Assembly: GCA_046349435.1 (NCBI GenBank)
Contig: JAXMCI010000027.1
Coordinates: forward strand, 32,851-96,850
Direction of reading: 5' to 3'
Length of the DNA: 64,000 nt
Source of the DNA: JAXMCI01 sp046349435
GTDB taxonomy: Bacteria > Pseudomonadota > Alphaproteobacteria > Dongiales > Dongiaceae
This document shows, one piece after another, positions 43,509 to 52,631 of the stretch. The notes under the pieces are model-generated. The model was not told where the DNA came from and made no database searches. It worked only from the letters and a program-made list of their open reading frames with translations. The position numbers and the translations under genes were made by a program. How positions within the stretch are numbered: the stretch's first letter is position 1; each line of letters starts with the position of its first letter.

Positions 43509-44748
43509 CCGCGGCGCGGAGCACGACCGAGCGCGGCCCCGGGTCGAGCGCCAGCATCGCCCGCATGACCGCGACGCGCAGCCGGCAGGCGGCGGCGGGC
43601 TGCAGCTCGGGCCGCCCGAGGAGGCGGAGGTCGCCGCCGAGCTCGCGGCCCTTGGCCCGCAGCAGCGCGTCGTAGATCGCCTTCGCCTGCGCCGGGGAGG
43701 GCGGCGGCTGCGGCCGGTCGACGCTCGAGCCGAGCAGCTCGGTCAGCGCCTGGACCTGGCGCAGCGTGATCTCGGCCGGGATCGCCGCGTCGGCTGCGTC
43801 GCGCTCCGCCTCGGTCACCGCCGGCAGGTCGACGCAGACGGCGGGATCGATTCCGGCGAGCCTTTCCATCTCGTCGGCCCGCGCCCGGGTGAAGGCGATC
43901 ACCGAGGCGTCGGACCCCACCGCCGCCGCCCGTTCCAGCAGGGCGGCGAGTCGTTCCGTCACCGCGCCGCCGATGGCCGGGTCGTAGGTTCCCGTGCGCA
44001 GGGCCTCGGCGACGCTGGCCTGCATGGCGGCGAAGGCCGCCGCATCGGCCCGGCGGATCGCCTTCAGCAGGGCGCGGCTGGCCGCGAAGAGCGGGTCGTC
44101 GCGCAGCGACGTGCCGCGCAGCAGGCGGGGCGTGCCGCTGCCGAAGCTCGGCGGGGCGAAGCGCCGCGGGCTGGCGGCGGCGGTGAGGACCCCGGCCCGC
44201 ACCATCTCGGCCGCGGTGGGGTACCAGATCGTGCTGCTCGGCGTCGTGACCGCGCGCTCCGCGAAGGCCGGCGCGATGCCGCGCTGGACCAGCCAGCTCC
44301 GGGTGGCGCCGGCCTGGGCGGCTTCCGCCTCCGGCGAGTCGTCGAGCCCGAAGCTGGCGTGGAAGCCGAGCCGCGCGCCGCGGGCGAGATAGCGCTCGCG
44401 GCCGCCGAGGAAGACGTAGGCGCAGGCCGAGGCGCAGAGGCGCGGCACGTAGGTCACCAGCCGATGCCGGCGGACCAGCTGCTCCATGCCCATGGCGGTC
44501 AGCGTGTCGCCGCCCTGGCTGGTCAGCTGCAGCACGGCGACGCGCGGATTGGCGTCGAGCAGCCGGGCCAGCTCGGCCACCGCCGGCCCGGCGATGCCGC
44601 CGACATACTCGATCTCGGTGCCGCCGCCGAGCAGCCGCATCTCGTGCGGACCGATCCAGCTGTCGAGCAGGCTGGCGCGTGCCGGCCCGCCGAGGGCAGC
44701 GGCGAGAAGCAGCACCAGCGCCGCCGCCCGCCGCCGCGGCCGCCTCAC
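43492..44748 (-). CDS. Periplasmic Clp-protease-like protein
   Basis: A 418-residue exported protein. A signal peptide (AAALVLLLAAALGGPARA) is followed by a ClpP/crotonase-type domain: LLDANPRVAVLQLTSQGGD, the candidate nucleophile serine in LCASACAYVFLGGRERYL, and the histidine in LGFHASFG. This pattern matches the COG3904 group of predicted periplasmic proteins. The C-terminal half is helical and unassigned. The GTG start overlaps the stop of the aldo/keto reductase-RidA gene (GTGA), placing it last in the sarcosine/dimethylglycine operon. Its role there is unclear. Confidence 0.85.
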   Translation of the reverse strand: MRRPRRRAAALVLLLAAALGGPARASLLDSWIGPHEMRLLGGGTEIEYVGGIAGPAVAELARLLDANPRVAVLQLTSQGGDTLTAMGMEQLVRRHRLVTYVPRLCASACAYVFLGGRERYLARGARLGFHASFGLDDSPEAEAAQAGATRSWLVQRGIAPAFAERAVTTPSSTIWYPTAAEMVRAGVLTAAASPRRFAPPSFGSGTPRLLRGTSLRDDPLFAASRALLKAIRRADAAAFAAMQASVAEALRTGTYDPAIGGAVTERLAALLERAAAVGSDASVIAFTRARADEMERLAGIDPAVCVDLPAVTEAERDAADAAIPAEITLRQVQALTELLGSSVDRPQPPPSPAQAKAIYDALLRAKGRELGGDLRLLGRPELQPAAACRLRVAVMRAMLALDPGPRSVVLRAAVSGRL

Positions 44749-46238
44749 GGATCGAGCTCCGCCTCGGCCTCGATCTCCACCAGGTAGTCGCCGACCAGGC
44801 GCGACACCTCGACCAGCGTGTTGGCGGGGCGGACCTCGCCGAGATAGCGGCCATGGACGCGCGACACCGGCTCCCATTGATCGGCGTCGCGCAGGTAGAT
44901 GCGGGTGCGCACCACGTCCTCGAGCCCGGCGCCGAGCGCCGCCAGGCTGGCCGCGATCTTGTCCATGATGTAGACGGCCTGGCCCGCCGGGTCGCCGGGG
45001 CAGACCACGGTGCCGTCGCCGTGGGTGGCGGTGGTGCCGCTGACCAGCACGCGGTTGCCGTGGCGGACCGCCCGGCTGTAGCCGGCGATCCCCTCCCAGA
45101 CGCTGCCCGTGTCGACCCGCTGGCGGCTCGGCCGGCCGGGCACCGGCGTGGCGCGATAGGCGCTCGGCAGGGCGGCGAGATGGTGGCTGAGATCGCCAGA
45201 GGCGGTGAGATAGGGCGGCCGGCGATATTCGTCGCCGCAATCGCCGGGGATCGGCCGGGCGTCGGCCAGGGCCGCGTCGATCGCCGCCCGGTCCGCCGCG
45301 TCGAGCGCGACGTCGAAGACGCGGAGGTTGTCGGCGCGGTGCTCGCGCTCGCCGAGCCGGGCGCCGACGATCACCGCCGCCACCGCCGGCTGCTCCAGCA
45401 CCCAGCGCGACGCGACGTTGGCGATCGAGACGCCGTGCCGCCGGGCGACCCCGTCGAGCGCGCGCAGCAACGACTGCAGCACCGGCCAGCCGCCCGCCGC
45501 ATCGATGAAGCGGCGGTACTTCATCTTGCTCCAGTCGGGAATCGCGGCGGCGTTCGGCTCGGGCGCGCCCAGCCAGCGCTCCGACAGGAAGCCGCCGGCG
45601 AGCGTGCCGTAGGCGAGCAGCCGCACGCCGTGCCGGGCGCAGACCTCGCTCAGCCGCCCGGCTGCCCGGCGGTCGAGCAGCGAGAAGGAGACCTGGTTGC
45701 TAGCGATCGGGATGCCGTGCGCCAGCAGCAGCCCGAGATGGTCGGCGTCGAAGTTGGTGACGCCGAGATGGCCAATGCAGCCCTCCTCGCGCAGCCGGAC
45801 CAGCTCCGCCATGGCGTCGAGATAGGCGGGATGCTGGAAGCTCCACCAATGCAGCTGCAGCAGGTCGATGCGGTCGAGCCGCATGCGCTCCAGGCTGCGC
45901 GCGATGCCGGCGCGCACCGTCTCGCGCGTCATCGGGCCCGGCTCGGGGCACCATTTGGTGAAGGCGGCGGGGCGGGCGCCCGGCGGCAGGGCGACGCGGC
46001 CCTCGCGAACCATCGCCAGGAAGCGCCCGGCGATGATCTCGGCGCTGCCGTAGTGGTCGGCCATGTCGAAGCTGTCGAAGCCGGCCTCGGCATAGGCCGC
46101 GAGATCCAGCGCGGCGCGGTCGGGATCGAGCGGCCCCTGCTGGCGCTCGATGTCGGCGACCTGCCACAGGCCGGTCACCACCCGGGCGATCTCCAGCCCG
46201 GGAGCGAGCGCGGTGCGGTCGGGCCGCCCGGCGGTCAT
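44745..46238 (-). CDS. Aldo/keto reductase fused to a RidA domain
   Basis: A 497-residue two-domain protein in one uninterrupted frame. Residues 1-330 are an aldo/keto reductase barrel: TGLWQVADIERQ, FDSFDMADHYGSAEII (catalytic Asp/Tyr), FTKWCPEP (Lys), LLQLHWWSFQ (His) and IVGARLGEREH (cofactor loop). From about residue 360 a RidA/YjgF domain follows: GYSRAVRHGNRVLVSGTTA, AVYIMDKIAASLAALGAGLEDVVRTRIYL and YLVEIEAEAELDP. RidA proteins hydrolyse reactive enamines/imines. Placed after amine-oxidising enzymes, the fusion could clear imines and reduce the aldehyde product. Confidence 0.92.
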   Translation of the reverse strand: MTAGRPDRTALAPGLEIARVVTGLWQVADIERQQGPLDPDRAALDLAAYAEAGFDSFDMADHYGSAEIIAGRFLAMVREGRVALPPGARPAAFTKWCPEPGPMTRETVRAGIARSLERMRLDRIDLLQLHWWSFQHPAYLDAMAELVRLREEGCIGHLGVTNFDADHLGLLLAHGIPIASNQVSFSLLDRRAAGRLSEVCARHGVRLLAYGTLAGGFLSERWLGAPEPNAAAIPDWSKMKYRRFIDAAGGWPVLQSLLRALDGVARRHGVSIANVASRWVLEQPAVAAVIVGARLGEREHRADNLRVFDVALDAADRAAIDAALADARPIPGDCGDEYRRPPYLTASGDLSHHLAALPSAYRATPVPGRPSRQRVDTGSVWEGIAGYSRAVRHGNRVLVSGTTATHGDGTVVCPGDPAGQAVYIMDKIAASLAALGAGLEDVVRTRIYLRDADQWEPVSRVHGRYLGEVRPANTLVEVSRLVGDYLVEIEAEAELDP

Positions 46239-46243
46239 CCCGG

Positions 46244-48679
46244 CTACATCCGCATGCGCTTGCCCTCGGGATCGAAGGGCGGCTCGGTCAGGATGGTGGC
46301 CGGGCGGCGGTCGCCGATGATCTCGATCTCGAAGGCGCCCTTGCCGGCCGCGCCGGCGAGCTCGCGCGGGATGTAGCCCTGGGCCAGCGACTTGCGGACA
46401 TAGTGGCCGTAGCCGCCGGAGGTCACCCAGCCGACCACCTTGCCGCCGTGCCAGACCGGCTCGTCGCCGAGCACGTCGGCGTCGGTGGCGTCGACATCGA
46501 AGGTGACGCGACGGAGCTTGCCGCCACTCTGCTTCTCGGCCGCCGCCGCGGCGCGGCCGACGAAGTCGTTCTTGGCGAGGTCGACGAAGCGGTCGAGCCC
46601 GGCCTCGAACGGGCCGTAGATCGGCCGGAGCTCGCGGAACCAGGTCGGGAAGTTCTTCTCCAGCCGCAGCGACAGCAGCGCCCGCATGCCGAAATTGACG
46701 ATCCCGTGCGCGGCGCCCGCCGCCATCACCTCGTGGTAGAGGCGGCGCTGGTACTCCGGCGCTACCCAGATCTCGTAGCCGAGGTCGCCGGTGTAGGTGA
46801 CGCGGTTGATCAGCGCCGGGACGTTGGCGATGTCCATGGCGCGGTGGTCGAGGAAACGGAAGGCCGCGTTCGAGACGTCCTCGTCGGTGAGATCCTGCAG
46901 CACGTCGCGCGACCGCGGGCCGGCCAGCGACAGCCCGACCAGCCCGAGATCGAAGCGGCGCACCGCGACCGAGCCGTCGGCCGGCAGCTGCCCCTCGAAC
47001 CAGCGCATGTGGTACTTCTGCGCCTGCGAGGAGCCCCACATCAGGAAGCGCTCCGGCCCGGCCTTGGCGATGGTGAAGTCGCCGATCAGCCGGCCGGCCG
47101 GGTTCAGCATCGGGGTCAGCACGAGGCGGCCCTGGCGCGGCATCCGGTTGGTCATCAGCCGCGACAGGAAGGCCTCGGCGCCGGCGCCGGTGATCTCGTA
47201 CTTCGCGAAGTTGGCGATCTCGGTGACGCCGACCCCCTCGCGCACCGCCAGGCACTCCGCCTTGACGTGCGGGAAGTCGTTGGAGCGGTGGAAGGAGACG
47301 ACGTCGCGCGGCTCGACGCCCTTGGGCGCGAACCAGAGCGGCGCCTCCAGCCCCCAGCTGTCGCCCATCACCGCGCCCTGGGCCACCAGCACGTCGTAGA
47401 GCGCGGTGGTCTGCTGCGGCCGGGCGGCCGGCAGCTCCTCGTTGGGGAAGCGGATCGAGAAGCGGCGGGCGTAGTTCTCGCGCACCTTGACGTTGGTGTA
47501 GGAGCGCGTCGCCCACTCGCCGAACCGGGCGATGTCCATCGCCCAGACGTCGAAGCCGGGATCGCCGTTGACCATCCACTGCGACAGCGCCAGGCCGACG
47601 CCGCCGCCCTGGCTGAACCCCGCCATCACGGCGCAGGCGCACCAGAAGTTGCGCAGGCCCTGCACCGGCCCGACCAGCGGGTTGCCGTCGGGGGAGAAGG
47701 TGAACGGGCCGTTGATCACCCGCTTGATCCCGGCCTTGGCCATCGCCGGGAAGTGCTGGAAGCCGATCTCCAGCGAGGGCGCGATGCGGTCGAGGTCGGG
47801 CGCCAGCAGCTCGGTGCCGAAGTCCCACGGCGTGGTCCGCGGCTGCCACGGCACGCAGGCCTTCTCGTAGGTGCCGAGCACCATGCCGCTGCGCTCCTGG
47901 CGCATGTAGATCTCGGCCTTGAAGTCGATGGCGTGCGGCAGCTCGTGGCCTTCCGCCTTGTTGAAGGCGACGACCTCCGGCATGTCCTCGGTGACGAGGT
48001 ACATGTGCTCCATGGCGAGCACCGGCAGCTCGAGCCCGACCATGCGGCCGATCTCGCGCGCCCACAGCCCGCCGCAATTCACCACGTGCTCGGCGGCGAT
48101 GGTGCCCTGGGTGGTGACGACGTCCCAGCCGCCGTCCTTGCGCGGCGCCAGCTCGGTGACCCGGGTCTGCAGGTAGATCTCTGCGCCGGCGATGCGCGCC
48201 GACTTGGCGTAGGCGTGGGTGGTGCCGGCCGGGTCGAGGTTGCCGTCGGCGGCGTCCAGCATGGCGCCGACGAAGTAGCGCTCCTCGAGCAGCGGGAAGA
48301 GCTTCTTGGCCTCGGCGACGCTGAGCAGCTCGGTCTCGAGGCCGAGATAGCGCGCCCGGGCGTGCGCCATCTTCAGCCACTCCATGCGCTCCGGCGTGTC
48401 GGCCAGCATCAGCCCGCCCGAGCGGTGCAGGCCGCAGGACTGGCCGGAGATGCGCTCCAGCTCGTCATAGAGCCCGATGGTGTAGCCCTGCAGCTTGGCG
48501 ACGTTGGGATCGCCGTTCAGCGTGTGGAAGCCGCCGGCGGCGTGCCAGGTCGAGCCGGAGGTCAGCTGGTCGCGCTCGACCAGAACGACGTCGCGCCAGC
48601 CCGCCTTGGTCAGGTGGTAGAGCACGCTGCAGCCGACCACGCCGCCGCCGATCACCACGACTTGCGCATGCGATTTCAT
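46244..48679 (-). CDS. Dimethylglycine/sarcosine dehydrogenase-like flavoprotein
   Basis: An 811-residue folate-linked amine dehydrogenase. The FAD domain starts QVVVIGGGVVGCSVLYHLTKAGW. SGSTWHAAGGFH contains the histidine that carries FAD covalently in mammalian dimethylglycine dehydrogenase. The FAO_M cap follows, then from about residue 425 a GCV_T (aminomethyltransferase) folate domain with DLGYEIWV and GMRALLSLRLEKNFP, and a GCV_T C-terminal barrel. It would demethylate an N-methyl amino acid and pass the one-carbon unit to tetrahydrofolate. It sits downstream of soxBDAG in the same orientation. Confidence 0.93.
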   Translation of the reverse strand: MKSHAQVVVIGGGVVGCSVLYHLTKAGWRDVVLVERDQLTSGSTWHAAGGFHTLNGDPNVAKLQGYTIGLYDELERISGQSCGLHRSGGLMLADTPERMEWLKMAHARARYLGLETELLSVAEAKKLFPLLEERYFVGAMLDAADGNLDPAGTTHAYAKSARIAGAEIYLQTRVTELAPRKDGGWDVVTTQGTIAAEHVVNCGGLWAREIGRMVGLELPVLAMEHMYLVTEDMPEVVAFNKAEGHELPHAIDFKAEIYMRQERSGMVLGTYEKACVPWQPRTTPWDFGTELLAPDLDRIAPSLEIGFQHFPAMAKAGIKRVINGPFTFSPDGNPLVGPVQGLRNFWCACAVMAGFSQGGGVGLALSQWMVNGDPGFDVWAMDIARFGEWATRSYTNVKVRENYARRFSIRFPNEELPAARPQQTTALYDVLVAQGAVMGDSWGLEAPLWFAPKGVEPRDVVSFHRSNDFPHVKAECLAVREGVGVTEIANFAKYEITGAGAEAFLSRLMTNRMPRQGRLVLTPMLNPAGRLIGDFTIAKAGPERFLMWGSSQAQKYHMRWFEGQLPADGSVAVRRFDLGLVGLSLAGPRSRDVLQDLTDEDVSNAAFRFLDHRAMDIANVPALINRVTYTGDLGYEIWVAPEYQRRLYHEVMAAGAAHGIVNFGMRALLSLRLEKNFPTWFRELRPIYGPFEAGLDRFVDLAKNDFVGRAAAAAEKQSGGKLRRVTFDVDATDADVLGDEPVWHGGKVVGWVTSGGYGHYVRKSLAQGYIPRELAGAAGKGAFEIEIIGDRRPATILTEPPFDPEGKRMRM

Positions 48680-48717
48680 GGGACGCTGTTCCTTCTCGTG
48701 CGAACCCTGCCGCACCC

Positions 48718-48738
48718 CCCGGCATTCGCCGGGATGAC
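48718..48738. repeat. Single REP-like hairpin
   Basis: CCCGGC-ATTC-GCCGGG followed by ATGAC. It differs by one base from the right arm of the double hairpins at 56.8 and 57.1 kb. It lies in the gap between soxG and the dimethylglycine dehydrogenase-like gene. Confidence 0.6.
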
Positions 48739-48768
48739 GACTGAAAGGATGCCCTGGTGCGTCTTCAC

Positions 48769-49371
48769 CTAGGCCTGCTCGGTCGCCGTCTCGTAGCCGA
48801 ACTCCAGCGCGGAATCGGCGAGCCACTCCCAGCAGGTCTGGGCGAAGCTGCGCATCGCCCAGACCTCGTAGCGGTCGTCGGCGGCGCGATAGAGCAGCAC
48901 CGGCGTGTGGTGCAGGCCGATGAGCCCGGCCTGGCCGACCGCGAACGCCTCGGGATGCAGGTCGAGCGGGATGCCCTTGGCGAGCACCGCGCGGGCCGGC
49001 CGGCCCTCGACCAGGATGCGGGTGCGGCTGTGCGACAGCGGCGTCGCCGCGCCGGTCGCCGGCGACAGCACCTCGAGCAGGCTGGACGCCGCCTTGTCGC
49101 CCTCGCGCCCGGCCACCCAGAGCTGCTCCGGCCCGGTGCGCAGCACCAGCCGGCCGTCGAGCGGCGCGGTCTCGCCGACGCGGGCCGGCAGGCGGCCGCC
49201 CAGCACCGGTGCCAGGGCCCGCTCGACCTCGGTCATCGTCCAGGCGAACCCGGCCAGCTGCACCAGCCACCAGCCGCGGATCTCGCCGAGGCGGCAGGCG
49301 CGGCGGCCGTCGGCGCCGTCGCGGCCGCCGGCGGCGATCACGGTTTCGAGCGCGGAGCGTCGCTCAAGCAT
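48769..49371 (-). CDS. soxG: Sarcosine oxidase gamma subunit
   Basis: A 200-residue subunit of heterotetrameric sarcosine oxidase. The pattern LVQLAGFAWTMTEVERAL, LVLRTGPEQLWVAGREGD, TPLSHSRTRILVEGRPARAVLAKGIPLDLHPEAF and GLHHTPVLLYRAADDRYEVWAMRSFAQTCWEWLADSA is that of SoxG, a GCV_T-like subunit. ATG 49371 (MLERRSALET) overlaps the end of soxA by 8 bases and is preferred; ATG 49392 would add 7 residues. Last of the soxBDAG set. Confidence 0.93.
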   Translation of the reverse strand: MLERRSALETVIAAGGRDGADGRRACRLGEIRGWWLVQLAGFAWTMTEVERALAPVLGGRLPARVGETAPLDGRLVLRTGPEQLWVAGREGDKAASSLLEVLSPATGAATPLSHSRTRILVEGRPARAVLAKGIPLDLHPEAFAVGQAGLIGLHHTPVLLYRAADDRYEVWAMRSFAQTCWEWLADSALEFGYETATEQA

Positions 49372-52354
49372 TGAGGCGTTTCCCTTCGGCATCGACGAAG
49401 TGCGGCGAGACGATGCGCGCCCGCACGAACTCGTTCTTCAGCGGATAGGCGCAGACCACCTCCGCGCCCTCGTGCCGGAGCCCGCCGGCATAGAGCCCGA
49501 GCGCGATCCACTTGCCGAGCTCGGTCGACCAGGTCACCGAGGTGACGTGGCCGCGGCCATGGCCCTGGACCGGCTCGCCGGCCGCGAACAGGATGGCGCC
49601 GCCGCGCAGCCGCTTCTCCGGCTCCAGGCACTCCAGCCCGACCAGCGTCGGGCGGCGCTCGGACTGCAGGTTGGGCCGGAAGCGCAGCGCCTTGCCGACA
49701 TAGTCCTTGTCCCGCCCCGCCATCCGGCCGAGCCCGAGATCGTCGAGCGTGGTGCGGTGGTCGAGCTCCATGCCGGCGACATGGCCCTTCTCGATGCGCA
49801 GCGAGGCCAGAGCCTCGAGCCCGTATGGCCGGATGCCGAGCGGCGCCGCGGCGTCGAGCAGGTGCTGCCAGAGCGCGGTGCCGCAATCGGCCGGGACGTA
49901 GACCTCGTAGGCGAGCTCGCCGGAGAAGCTGAGGCGGATGATCCGCACCGGCACCCCGTCATGCTCGATCTCGACGCAGCCCATATGCGGCAGCGTGTCG
50001 TTGCCCACCGGGGCGCCGGGGAAGGCCAGCGCCAGCGCCTGCCGCGCCTTCGGGCCGGACACCGCCATCGCCGCCCACTCGTCCGACAGCGAGGTGAGGT
50101 GGACGCGCAGGTCGGTCCAGGCGGTCTGCAGCAGGTACTCCAGCCAGGACATCACCTCGCCGGCCTGCGCCGTCGTGGTGGTCATGAAGTAGCGGCTCTC
50201 GGAGAGCCGCGTGGTGGTGCCGTCGTCGAGCACCAGCCCGTCGTCGTTCAGCATGACGCCGTAGCGCGCCTTGCCGACCGGCAGCTTGGCGAAGCCGTTG
50301 ACGTAGACGCGGTTGAGCAGCTCGGCGGCGTCGGGTCCCTGGACGTCGATCTTGCCGAGGGTCGAGACGTCGGCCAGCCCGACGCCGCGGCGCACCAGCC
50401 GCATCTCCTCGAGATAGGCCTCGCCGGCATCCTTGCCGGCCCAGGCGTAGAACCAGGGGCGCAGCCAGGGGCCGGCCTCGATCATCGTCGCGCCGTTGGC
50501 GCGATGCCATTCGTGCATCGGCGTCAGCCGGGTCGGGCGGTAATGCATCCCGACGGTGCGCCCGGCCAGCGCGCCGATCGCGATCGGCGCGTAGGGCGGC
50601 CGGAAGGTGGTGGTGCCGGCCTCCGGGATGGCGACGCCGCGCAGGTCGGCCATGATGGCGAGCGCGTTGACGTTGCTCGTCTTGCCCTGGTCGGTGCCCA
50701 TGCCGAGCGTGGTGTAGCGCTTGAGGTGCTCGACCGAGACGTAGCCCTCGCGATGGGCGAGGTGGACGTCCTTGGCGGTGACGTCGTTCTGCAGGTCGAC
50801 GAAGGCCTTGGCGCCCGGCTTGGCCGGGATCTCCCAGGCCGGGGCGATGCCGTAGCCCCCGACGGGCTCGATCCCGGGCAGCGGCAGCGGCGCCGGGGGC
50901 GCCTCGTGGCCGGCATGGGCGGCGGCGCGCAGGCCGGCATCGGCGCCCTCGCGCACCGCCTCCTCGAGCCCGAAGCGGCCCATCGCCGCGCCGGCGCCGA
51001 AATGCCCGGCGGCGAACCCGCCCGGCACGAAGGCGGCGATGCCGTCGTCGTAGCGCGGCTTGATGCCGGTGTGCGAGGTCAGGTGGACGACCGGCGACCA
51101 GCCGCCGGCCATGCAGACGACGTCGCAGGCGACCTTGTCGCCCGAGCCGCCATTGCCGCGCGGGTCGACGAGATAGGCGCGGCGCACGAAGCGGTGGCCG
51201 CCGACGTCGCCGACGGTGCGGCCGAGCCGCAGCTCGATGCCGGCCCGCTTCGCCCGGTCGGCCAGAACCGGGTCGATCGCCGGCCGGATGTCGGCGAGGG
51301 TGACCGCCAGCCCGGCCGCCGCGAGGTCGAGCGCGGTGCGGTAGGCCGTGTCGTTGTTGGCCGCCACCACGGCGCGGGCGCCCGGCGCCACCGCGAAGCG
51401 GTTGAGGTAGGTGCGCACCGCCGAGGCCAGCATGACGCCGGGCCGGTCGTTGTTGGCGAAGACCAGCGGCCGCTCCAGCGCGCCGGTGGCGAAGACGATC
51501 GATCGCGCCCGCAGGCTGATCACCACCTGGCGCGGCTGGCCCCTGGCGGGGTCGGGCGCGGCATGGTCGCGGCGCTCGATGAGCGCCACCATGCTGCCGT
51601 CATAGAGCCCGAAGGCGGTGGTGCGCAGCAGGATCTCGACATTGGCCATCGCCTGCAGCTCGGCGACCTGCCCGGCCAGCCACGCATCGCCCGGCCCGCC
51701 GGCCGGCTCGGAAAGCAGCGAGCCGCCGAGCGCGCTGTCCTGCTCGGCCAGCACCACCCGCGCGCCGGTGCGCCCGGCGGCGAGCGCCGCCGCCAGCCCG
51801 GCCGGGCCGCCGCCGACCACCAGCACGTCGGCGAAGGCGTGCCGGTGCTCGTAGCGGTCGGGATCGCGCTCTTCGCCCGGGCGGCCGAGGCCGGCGGCGC
51901 GCCGGATCATCGGCTCGTAGAACATCCACGAATCGGTGCGCGGCCCCATGAAGGTCTTGTAGTAGAAGCCCGCCACCAGCACCGGCGAGGCCAGCGCGTT
52001 CACCGTGCCGACGTCCCAGTCGAGGCTCGGCCAGCGGTTCTGCGTCTCGGCGACGATGCCGGGCACCAGCTCGGTCGCGGTGGCCGGGATGTTGGGCTCG
52101 CGCCGGCCGCCCTCGCCCAGCGTCAGCAGCGCGTTCGGCTCCTCGATCCCCGCCGAGACCACGCCGCGCGGCCGGTGGTACTTGAAGCTGCGGCCGATCA
52201 GCGAGATGCCGCTGCCCAGCGCCGCCGAGGCCAGCGTGTCGCCGGCGAAGCCCCAGACCGCCTGGCCGTCGAGCCGGAAGGAGAGGGGGCGCCCCCGGTC
52301 GATCCGGCCGCCCTGGGCCAGCCGGTGGAAGGGGGTGCGGGTCGCCTCGCTCAT
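49364..52354 (-). CDS. soxA: Sarcosine oxidase alpha subunit
   Basis: A 996-residue subunit. The N-terminal ferredoxin-like domain begins FRLDGQAVWGFAGDTLASAALGSGI and lacks iron-sulfur cysteines, as usual for SoxA. A NAD-type dinucleotide-binding domain follows (DVLVVGGGPAGLAAALAAGRTGA), then the folate-binding GCV_T region (YVNGFAKLPVGKARYGVMLNDDGLVLDDGTTTRL, SFSGELAYEVYVPAD) and its C-terminal barrel. The complex oxidises sarcosine to glycine with transfer of the methyl group to tetrahydrofolate. Starts by ATGA overlap with soxD. Confidence 0.96.
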   Translation of the reverse strand: MSEATRTPFHRLAQGGRIDRGRPLSFRLDGQAVWGFAGDTLASAALGSGISLIGRSFKYHRPRGVVSAGIEEPNALLTLGEGGRREPNIPATATELVPGIVAETQNRWPSLDWDVGTVNALASPVLVAGFYYKTFMGPRTDSWMFYEPMIRRAAGLGRPGEERDPDRYEHRHAFADVLVVGGGPAGLAAALAAGRTGARVVLAEQDSALGGSLLSEPAGGPGDAWLAGQVAELQAMANVEILLRTTAFGLYDGSMVALIERRDHAAPDPARGQPRQVVISLRARSIVFATGALERPLVFANNDRPGVMLASAVRTYLNRFAVAPGARAVVAANNDTAYRTALDLAAAGLAVTLADIRPAIDPVLADRAKRAGIELRLGRTVGDVGGHRFVRRAYLVDPRGNGGSGDKVACDVVCMAGGWSPVVHLTSHTGIKPRYDDGIAAFVPGGFAAGHFGAGAAMGRFGLEEAVREGADAGLRAAAHAGHEAPPAPLPLPGIEPVGGYGIAPAWEIPAKPGAKAFVDLQNDVTAKDVHLAHREGYVSVEHLKRYTTLGMGTDQGKTSNVNALAIMADLRGVAIPEAGTTTFRPPYAPIAIGALAGRTVGMHYRPTRLTPMHEWHRANGATMIEAGPWLRPWFYAWAGKDAGEAYLEEMRLVRRGVGLADVSTLGKIDVQGPDAAELLNRVYVNGFAKLPVGKARYGVMLNDDGLVLDDGTTTRLSESRYFMTTTTAQAGEVMSWLEYLLQTAWTDLRVHLTSLSDEWAAMAVSGPKARQALALAFPGAPVGNDTLPHMGCVEIEHDGVPVRIIRLSFSGELAYEVYVPADCGTALWQHLLDAAAPLGIRPYGLEALASLRIEKGHVAGMELDHRTTLDDLGLGRMAGRDKDYVGKALRFRPNLQSERRPTLVGLECLEPEKRLRGGAILFAAGEPVQGHGRGHVTSVTWSTELGKWIALGLYAGGLRHEGAEVVCAYPLKNEFVRARIVSPHFVDAEGKRLNA

Positions 52355-52620
52355 CGCCCGGCTCCGTTGCGCGCCGGGGCGGAGCGGCCGACCCGGTTGG
52401 TCGCCGTGTCGCGCTCCAGCAGCAGCCACTGCCGGCAGCCCAGCACGTGCTGCCAGAACTCGCGGTGCGGGCCCTTCGGGTTGTCGAACAGGAAGACGTA
52501 GTCGTGCCACGCCGTCGGGTCGGCGGTGCCGGGCCGCGGCCGCTCCTTCTCCGCGTCGCCGCCATAGCGGAACTCGGTGTAGTCGCGCTCGCCGCACCAG
52601 GGGCAGGTGATCCGCAGCAT
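52351..52620 (-). CDS. soxD: Sarcosine oxidase delta subunit
   Basis: An 89-residue zinc-binding subunit. Ligands are Cys6 and Cys9 (ITCPWCG), His58 and Cys62 (WQHVLGCRQW), matching the known Cys3-His site of SoxD. AWHDYVFLFDNPKGPHREFW is the family core. It lies 11 bases after soxB and overlaps soxA. Confidence 0.96.
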   Translation of the reverse strand: MLRITCPWCGERDYTEFRYGGDAEKERPRPGTADPTAWHDYVFLFDNPKGPHREFWQHVLGCRQWLLLERDTATNRVGRSAPARNGAGR

Positions 52621-52631
52621 GGGGGGATCCG

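Noticed and set aside
44745..45221. RidA as a separate gene.
   Set aside because: The frame is continuous from the aldo/keto reductase with no stop and no credible start with a ribosome binding site, so a fusion is the simplest reading.
48905..52501. A 1198-codon plus-strand frame opposite soxA and soxG.
   Set aside because: Shadow of soxA; His/Asp/Arg/Gly-rich text without motifs.
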